64,000 nt of DNA, from positions 106,227,767 to 106,291,766 of the forward strand of contig NC_089496.1 of NCBI RefSeq assembly GCF_036850765.1. Reading direction: 5' to 3'. The first letter of the stretch is position 1; each line of letters opens with the position of its first letter. This stretch comes from Saccopteryx bilineata (lineage: Eukaryota > Chordata > Mammalia > Chiroptera > Emballonuridae). Both the position numbers and the translations under genes were made by a program. The notes beneath the pieces are model-generated. The model worked only from the letters and a program-made list of their open reading frames with translations. It ran no database searches and was not told where the DNA came from. Shown here piece by piece: positions 58,739 through 64,000 of the stretch.

Positions 58739-60740
58739 CAAGTATGGACCCTTTAGACACAAATTACTGACTTTATTTTTCAACATTCTTTTTTAAGTTG
58801 ATATGCCCTGAGTCAAACAAAAGCTAAAAACAGTTCATGAAAAATACACAACTTGAGTAAAGTCAGTAAGCTGTCTCTGATTGATCATGTCTCTAACTAA
58901 AGCTATTATATTATTTTAGTAAACATTTTTCAATGCCTGAAAACCTTAATCGTAAAAGTCTGTTTAATTATACCCCTGAGGGAAATAAGAAGTTAGCTAT
59001 AACCTCATATTTATCCCAGGGGTGTGATCTTTGGTAATCATTCCTTTTTTTCTTGCCTGATGGAAAATTCATCACAAATGATTTAAATGCTTTATGTTTA
59101 AGGATAACCTTTCCCCCCTCAACTGAGTAGCAGCAGGAGTCCTGGTAGAATTTATATCCTATTGCCTTGAATGTCATCGGTATTCCGTATGTTCTGCAAG
59201 GACGGACTTGGTAGAAGGCTAATGGAACAGCTCTGAGGAGCACCCACATTCAGCAAGCTCAAAAGATAACTAATAGGTCATTTCCTCCTTTTCTCAATGA
59301 CCAGTTATGTAATTATGAAGAACACAGCCACTTTTAGCTTAAACAGTTATTCAGAGTGGGCAAATCAAGTCCATTCACAGAATTTTAAATAACTTATTGT
59401 ATCATATGTTATAAACACCAAATAATCTTGGTTGACAGCTTGAGAAAAGCTTACTTATTCATTTTATCTAACATACCTGCTTAAAATAGCATATTAACCA
59501 TGTCATTAGAATAAAAGTGAGAGATGCTCAGAATGATAGTAATATCTATTGTCTTTGTACATGTTATAGCTTTATTTTTTAGCTCATTATAAAACCACAT
59601 ATGCACCAAACACAAAAAATCTTTATGATGTAAGAATTTTTAATATTTTATGCATGGCTTGAAAGGATTTAAATTTGAAATGCATGTGTAAAGGTCAAGT
59701 CATCAATGGCTAAACCATTAAAATAAAAGTTCTTCTATAATGATATCCATCTTTGACTTTACACAAAAAATACGTTATCCTAAAAGTTAAGGAGCCAATC
59801 ATCACCTGCACGTCTAGAAACAGTTTAGAGAAATCAAAACAGCACAATTATCACTTCAGAACTCTCTGGATATAGTATAAATAAAATTAAAGCTGAAAAG
59901 TACAACTTCCAGATGTGGGAAAGTATAATTTTGACAAGCTACTATTATGCAGAGCCTGAAATGATGGTATCTGTAGTGTTTTGAGTATAACAGTGTGGTG
60001 CACTGAGTGGTTTGCAGGCTATCTATCTACAGGCCAGCCGTCAGCATCCAGCAATGTGGCCCCTAAGTGACACAGTGTGGTACACTGCACAACCCCAGCA
60101 ATACTCCTCTCTATCATTATGCGCCCACAGGTCTAAAGATAGTTCGTGTATTTCAATCCACAGCAGTTGTCCTATTTGACACTCAAATTGTCCATATTTT
60201 GGCCAGTGGAAGTCCATTTAAATTGGCCCCTGGAAGCTTCTGATATACTCCTGGAAATTTATGATCGTTCCCATGCTTGCTAACTTCTGTTTACCTTCCC
60301 ATAGACTGTTTACTAAAGGAGTCTGAACTATCCTCAAACTTCACTGGGTGTTGAGTAATGGACCTGAACTCTATCACTAAATGCACTGAGCCTTCACCCA
60401 GGTCTTTAGCTTTAGTGCCGGGGACCAGTATAGCCCGTGAGCCCAAGTCTCTTTCCTACAACAGCAGCATAAAGTGCTGACAAGAAGGCACAGAATCACA
60501 CAAGACAACTGGATACAAGTCTTCCAAAGCACTCCTAGCAAAATATCTAGCCTAAATTGAAGGGCATGGAAAAAGCATCTAAAATTTAGAATCCATAAGC
60601 ATCCGGAAGAAAAAAAGGAAGTTAATTATATCTTTTAATAAAATGTGAATTAAAAAGACCAAATGTTTATTTCTTCTTTTTGTAACATGAAACTAATTTT
60701 TAATAAAAATGATGTCCATGTATAATTAAATATTTTACTA
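58739..60740. other. AT-rich unique intron
   Basis: A 93-codon minus frame at 58968-59249 has no recognisable motif. No repeat family identified. Confidence 0.4.
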
Positions 60741-60744
60741 TTAG

Positions 60745-61370
60745 TAAATATAATAGCTAATATTCATTGAGTTGTTACTATGAGCTGGTCAATATGCTAA
60801 CTGCTTTACATGTGTTATGTCATTAATCTTATTTATTTATTTATTTATTCATTCATTCATTTTGGGGATAGAGACAGACAGAAAGAGGGATAGGGAAAGA
60901 CAGGAAGTGAGAGAGATGAGAAGCATCAATTCTTCGTTGCAGCATCTTAGTTGTTCATTGATTGCTTTCTCATATGTGCCTTGACCAGGGGGCTATAGCA
61001 GACTGAGTGACGTGACCCCTTGCTCAAGCCAGAGACCTTGGGCTCAAGCCAGCAAGCTTGGGCTTCAAGCCAGCAACCATGGGGTCATGCCCATGATCCC
61101 ACAGTCAAGCTGGTGAGCCTGTGCTCAAGCCGGCTGAGCCTGTGAAGCCAGAGACCTCAGGGTTTTGAACCTGGGTCCTCTGCATCCCAGCCCAACACTC
61201 TATCCACTGCACCACCGTCTGGTCAAGCATAATCTTTACAATCATCTTATCAGGAGTGATGCTTATCCCCATTTTACATACAGATAAAGGAGATGAGGCT
61301 CAAAAGTCTGTGTATACATAAAAAGGCATGAAACTAAGATCTGAACTCAACTCTTTCATCTGTGGGAACT
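60745..61370 (+). mobile_element. MIR fossil split by a SINE
   Basis: Left part AATATTCATTGAGTTGTTAC with ATGTGTTATGTCATTAATCTT; right part CTTATCCCCATTTTACATAC and GATGAGGCTCAAAAGTCTG. The SINE at 60832-61228 lies between. Confidence 0.75.
60832..61228 (-). mobile_element. GCCTGACC-type SINE with extra internal units
   Basis: Minus copy with (TTTA)n(TTCA)n tail at left and head TTGACCAGACGGTGGTGCAG at right. The body has additional CAAGCCAGC units, so it is longer than most. Inserted in MIR; CATTAATCTT/CATAATCTTT flank it. Confidence 0.87.
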
Positions 61371-62197
61371 TGATCTTAACTCTGATATCTCCTGACAAAA
61401 TGATAATTAATGTTCAAATTCCATAAGAAAATAGATTTGTAGTTCAACAGTATTTCATTAAGGGAACACACATATAAATTTTAAATGTTTGCAAACTGGA
61501 ATTATGGCATATGTCTTAAAAATCCTAATATGCAGAAGAAATTGTGAAAAAGAGAAAGATTGTACTAGTGCATAAAAGGTTAAAGGTACAGGACACTTGG
61601 TCCCAAAGCACGCCTAGAGAGCTCACTTACTGACTGCAATGAGAACAAGCAGCTCTGCAGGAGAAATCTGGAAGATTCCACCTGAACCAAGTGAGCAAAC
61701 TTACTATTGCCTTTAACGGGACAAACACAGTAAGGGACTCCAGATGTGGTGTCCTAACACTGACACTACATCACCTGGGTAATATTCCAACCAAAGTTTT
61801 CCCTGAATAAAATTGTGAAAAACCACACAAAATCAAATTATGGGATACTAAAGTCTTAAAAATGTCAATGTGAAAGTAAAAAAAAAGCAAAGTTACAGTT
61901 ATAGATTAAATGACATTTTGAAAACCCATAAAACTAATTAAAATATATAATCCTTGATAAGATCCCAGACTGAGGGAAGAAATAAAATGGACTACCGGGA
62001 AGACTGGGAAAGCTGAATATTGATTGCATATTGATTTTTTTATTGTGAGCACATTTAATTTCTTAAAAGTGATAATGGTATTTATTATACTACAGTTGAG
62101 TATGAGAGTATCCTTGTTCTCAGGAGACCCATGCTGGAGGACCAAGGGCGAAATGTCAAATCTCTGAAACTTACTTTTAAATTATTTAGCAGGAAAA

Positions 62198-62222
62198 CAT
62201 ACACACACACACACACATACAC
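62198..62222. repeat. (CA)n microsatellite
   Basis: Nine or ten CA units with one interruption. Confidence 0.85.
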
Positions 62223-62612
62223 AAACCTGTACAGATATACATACAGAGAAATAAAACAAATGTGGTAAGATGCTGACCAATGGTGACTTCACATGAAGGT
62301 ACAGGGGTGGTCACTATACTATTCTTTTAACTTCTGTAGTTTCAAATTTTCAAAATTGGGGAGGAAATTAGATTCAATAAGTACATACTTCTCTCTACCA
62401 TGCATCTGTGCTCACACAGTATTCTGCTCCTTCTTTCTAGAACTTGCCACATTCAATCTTATAGGAGAGGTCTGCAAACGCTTCTCCTATCCAAGAGTTC
62501 CTTGCACACAGGGCTGACACCTGATTCATCAGCACAAGTAGAGTGACTTACTGAGGGTCCTCAAAGTGCCTCATTCAAGAGCAGGCCTAGTGAATGTTCG
62601 CTGAATCAAATA

Positions 62613-62733
62613 TGGGAGTGGGCAAAAGTAGGTTTCCAGTTGTAACAGAAAGAATACAATAATAAATAACAATACAAAAATAAAATGTGTTTTGCATACT
62701 CACAATTATAAACCTACTTTTTGCCCTTGCCTG
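62613..62733 (+). mobile_element. Mariner-type MITE, about 121 bp
   Basis: Left end GGGCAAAAGTAGGTTTCCAG and right end TATAAACCTACTTTTTGCCC are inverted repeats; TA lies at both edges (62611-62612, 62734-62735). The centre is AT-rich and noncoding. Terminal text differs from the mariner at 24.4 kb. Confidence 0.75.
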
Positions 62734-62940
62734 TATTTGCTTTTCCCAAGGTACCATCACGTGAGTGACAATAAATGTGTTTTTTTTAATAATACTATAA
62801 AGCACTCACAGCAGTGTTAATTCATGATTGATAAAATACATAATATTTTAAACTCAGAAAAATTTAACTGTTAAAAACCTGGAAAGTTAAATAAAAAAAA
62901 TGAAAAAGTAAATAATGGTAATCAAACAATCATCATTATA

Positions 62941-63017
62941 CACTGCTCTCAAAAATTAGAGAATATTTTATCACTTCATATTCATTCTGAAATATCCCTT
63001 AATTTTTGTGAGCAGTA
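62941..63017. mobile_element. Palindromic 77-bp MITE
   Basis: CACTGCTCTCAAAAATTAG at the left is matched by TTAATTTTTGTGAGCAGTA on the right, with much of the middle also self-complementary. TA duplicates flank it (62939-62940 and 63018-63019). Confidence 0.72.
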
Positions 63018-63232
63018 TATTTAGTCTCTAAACCACTATGGAATCACTCATGGTTTATGACCTCAGTAATATAAGTTTATGTAGGTAAGAATCCACTTTA
63101 AAGTTTGTATCCCAAGTTGGTAAGATGTATTCTAGAGACACCATGACAATTTTATCATTGAGCTTCACAAAGCAAATTGCTATGATATTTGGGTTTTGTG
63201 TTTATAAGGGAATGGCTATAATATGCTAGATC

Positions 63233-64000
63233 AGGGGTCCCCAAACTTTTTACACAGGGGGGCCAGTTCACTGTCCCTCAGACCATTGGAGGGCTGGAGT
63301 ATAAAAAAAAAAATGAACAAATCCCTATGCACACTTCACATATCTTATTTTAAAGTAAAAAAACAAAACGGGAACAAATACAATATTTAAATAAAGAACA
63401 AGTAAATTGGCCCTGGCCGATTGGCTCAGAGGTAGAGCGTCGGCCTGGCGTGCAGGAGTCCCAGGTTCGATTCCCGGCCAGGGCACACAGGAGAAGCGCC
63501 CATTTGCTTCTCCACTCCTCCCCCTCTCCTTCCTCTCTGTCTCTCTCTTCCCCTCCCGCAGCCAAGGCTCCATTGGAGCAAAGATGGCCCGGGCGCTGGG
63601 GATGGCTCTGTGGTCTCTGCCTCAGGCGCTAGAATGGCTCTGGTTGCAACAGAGTGACGCCCCAGATGGGCAGAGCATCGACCCCTGGTGGGCGTGCCAG
63701 GTGGATCCCGGTCGGGTGCATGCGGGAGTCTGTCTGACTGCCTTCCCGTTTCCAACTTCAGAAAAATACAAAAAAAAAAAAAAAAAAAAAGAACAAGTAA
63801 ATTTAAATCAACAAACTGACCAGTATTTCAATGGGAACTATGGACCTGCTTTTGGCTAATGAGATGGTCAATGTCCGGTTCCATATCTGTCACATATAAC
63901 AAGTGATATGATGTGCTTCCGGAGCCATGACACATGCGTCCCGCATCACCGGAAGTAGTATTGTACATGAGTGATGCCGCGCTTGCGGCGCTGCCACATA
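63233..64000 (+). mobile_element. Nonautonomous hAT element (same family as 16952), cut by window end
   Basis: Starts CAGGGGTCCCCAAACTTTTT and follows the 16952-17424 copy through GGCCAGTTCACTGTCCCTCA and the CpG-rich GATGTGCTTCCGGAGCC block. A SINE interrupts it at 63409-63790. The right end lies beyond 64000. Confidence 0.88.
63409..63790 (+). mobile_element. Long VES-like SINE inside the hAT element
   Basis: Complete copy with 25-base A tail; GAACAAGTAAATT is duplicated at both sides. Confidence 0.94.

Noticed and set aside
58968..59249. 93-codon minus-strand frame as a possible ATE1 exon
   Set aside because: Sequence does not resemble ATE1 and splice boundaries are not convincing.

Overview
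This is nuclear DNA from a mammal, almost certainly a bat of the horseshoe-bat side of the order (Rhinolophus/Hipposideros-like, Yinpterochiroptera). The evidence is a dense population of three tRNA-derived SINE types with internal A/B boxes, pyrimidine-rich bodies and A-rich tails flanked by target-site duplications. One is a long VES-like type starting GGCCCTGGCCGGTTGGCTCA. One is a long type starting GCCTGACCAGGCGGTGGCGC. One is a short type of about 190 bp starting GCCTGACCTGTGGTGGCGC. One further copy looks like classical VES. The genus is inference; the SINE structures are seen directly.

The only host coding sequence I can support is one 121-bp exon on the minus strand (49445-49565). 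It is recognised as the penultimate exon of ATE1 (arginyl-tRNA--protein transferase 1). Everything to its left (1-49444) should then be the downstream ATE1 intron, and everything to its right (49566-64000) the upstream intron. I found neither the final exon nor the preceding one, so the window reads as about 64 kb of ATE1 intron around one exon.

Layout: 1-2.3 kb is largely unique intron. 2.35-6.37 kb is an old Tigger1-type DNA transposon (minus) split by SINEs. 6.5-9.8 kb holds a small hAT element, SINEs and unique DNA. 9.8-13.8 kb holds L1 3' ends of different ages on both strands. 15.4-17.4 kb holds an L1 3' end, a SINE and a CpG-retaining hAT element. 17.5-23 kb holds SINEs and old L1, Tc/mariner-type and MER5-like pieces. 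At 23.5-25.7 kb an old L1 fragment is interrupted by a mariner whose 349-codon transposase is broken by only one stop codon. 25.7-32.0 kb is a near-full-length L1 with a SINE inside ORF1. 32.0-35.3 kb is a decayed endogenous-retrovirus patch joining class II (betaretrovirus-like) pro-pol to class I (gammaretrovirus-like) gag-pro. 35.3-36.8 kb holds two further L1 pieces. 37-64 kb is more unique intron with scattered SINEs, small hAT elements with recognisable 8-bp duplications, two palindromic mariner-type MITEs, a probable solo LTR, MIR and L2 fossils, and the ATE1 exon.

Apart from ATE1, nothing here forms an operon or pathway. The biology is nested transposition: class 2 elements (mariner, hAT, Tigger) and retroelements (L1, SINE, ERV) of several ages inserted into each other. 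Nesting and duplications allow relative dating: Tigger1 and MIR are older than the SINEs; the old L1 is older than the mariner; the young L1 is older than the SINE in its ORF1. I did not find a clear undescribed functional system. The best follow-up items are the one-stop mariner, the two-class ERV junction, the palindromic MITEs, the CpG-retaining hAT copies and an unassigned CpG-bearing open stretch near 45.7 kb.
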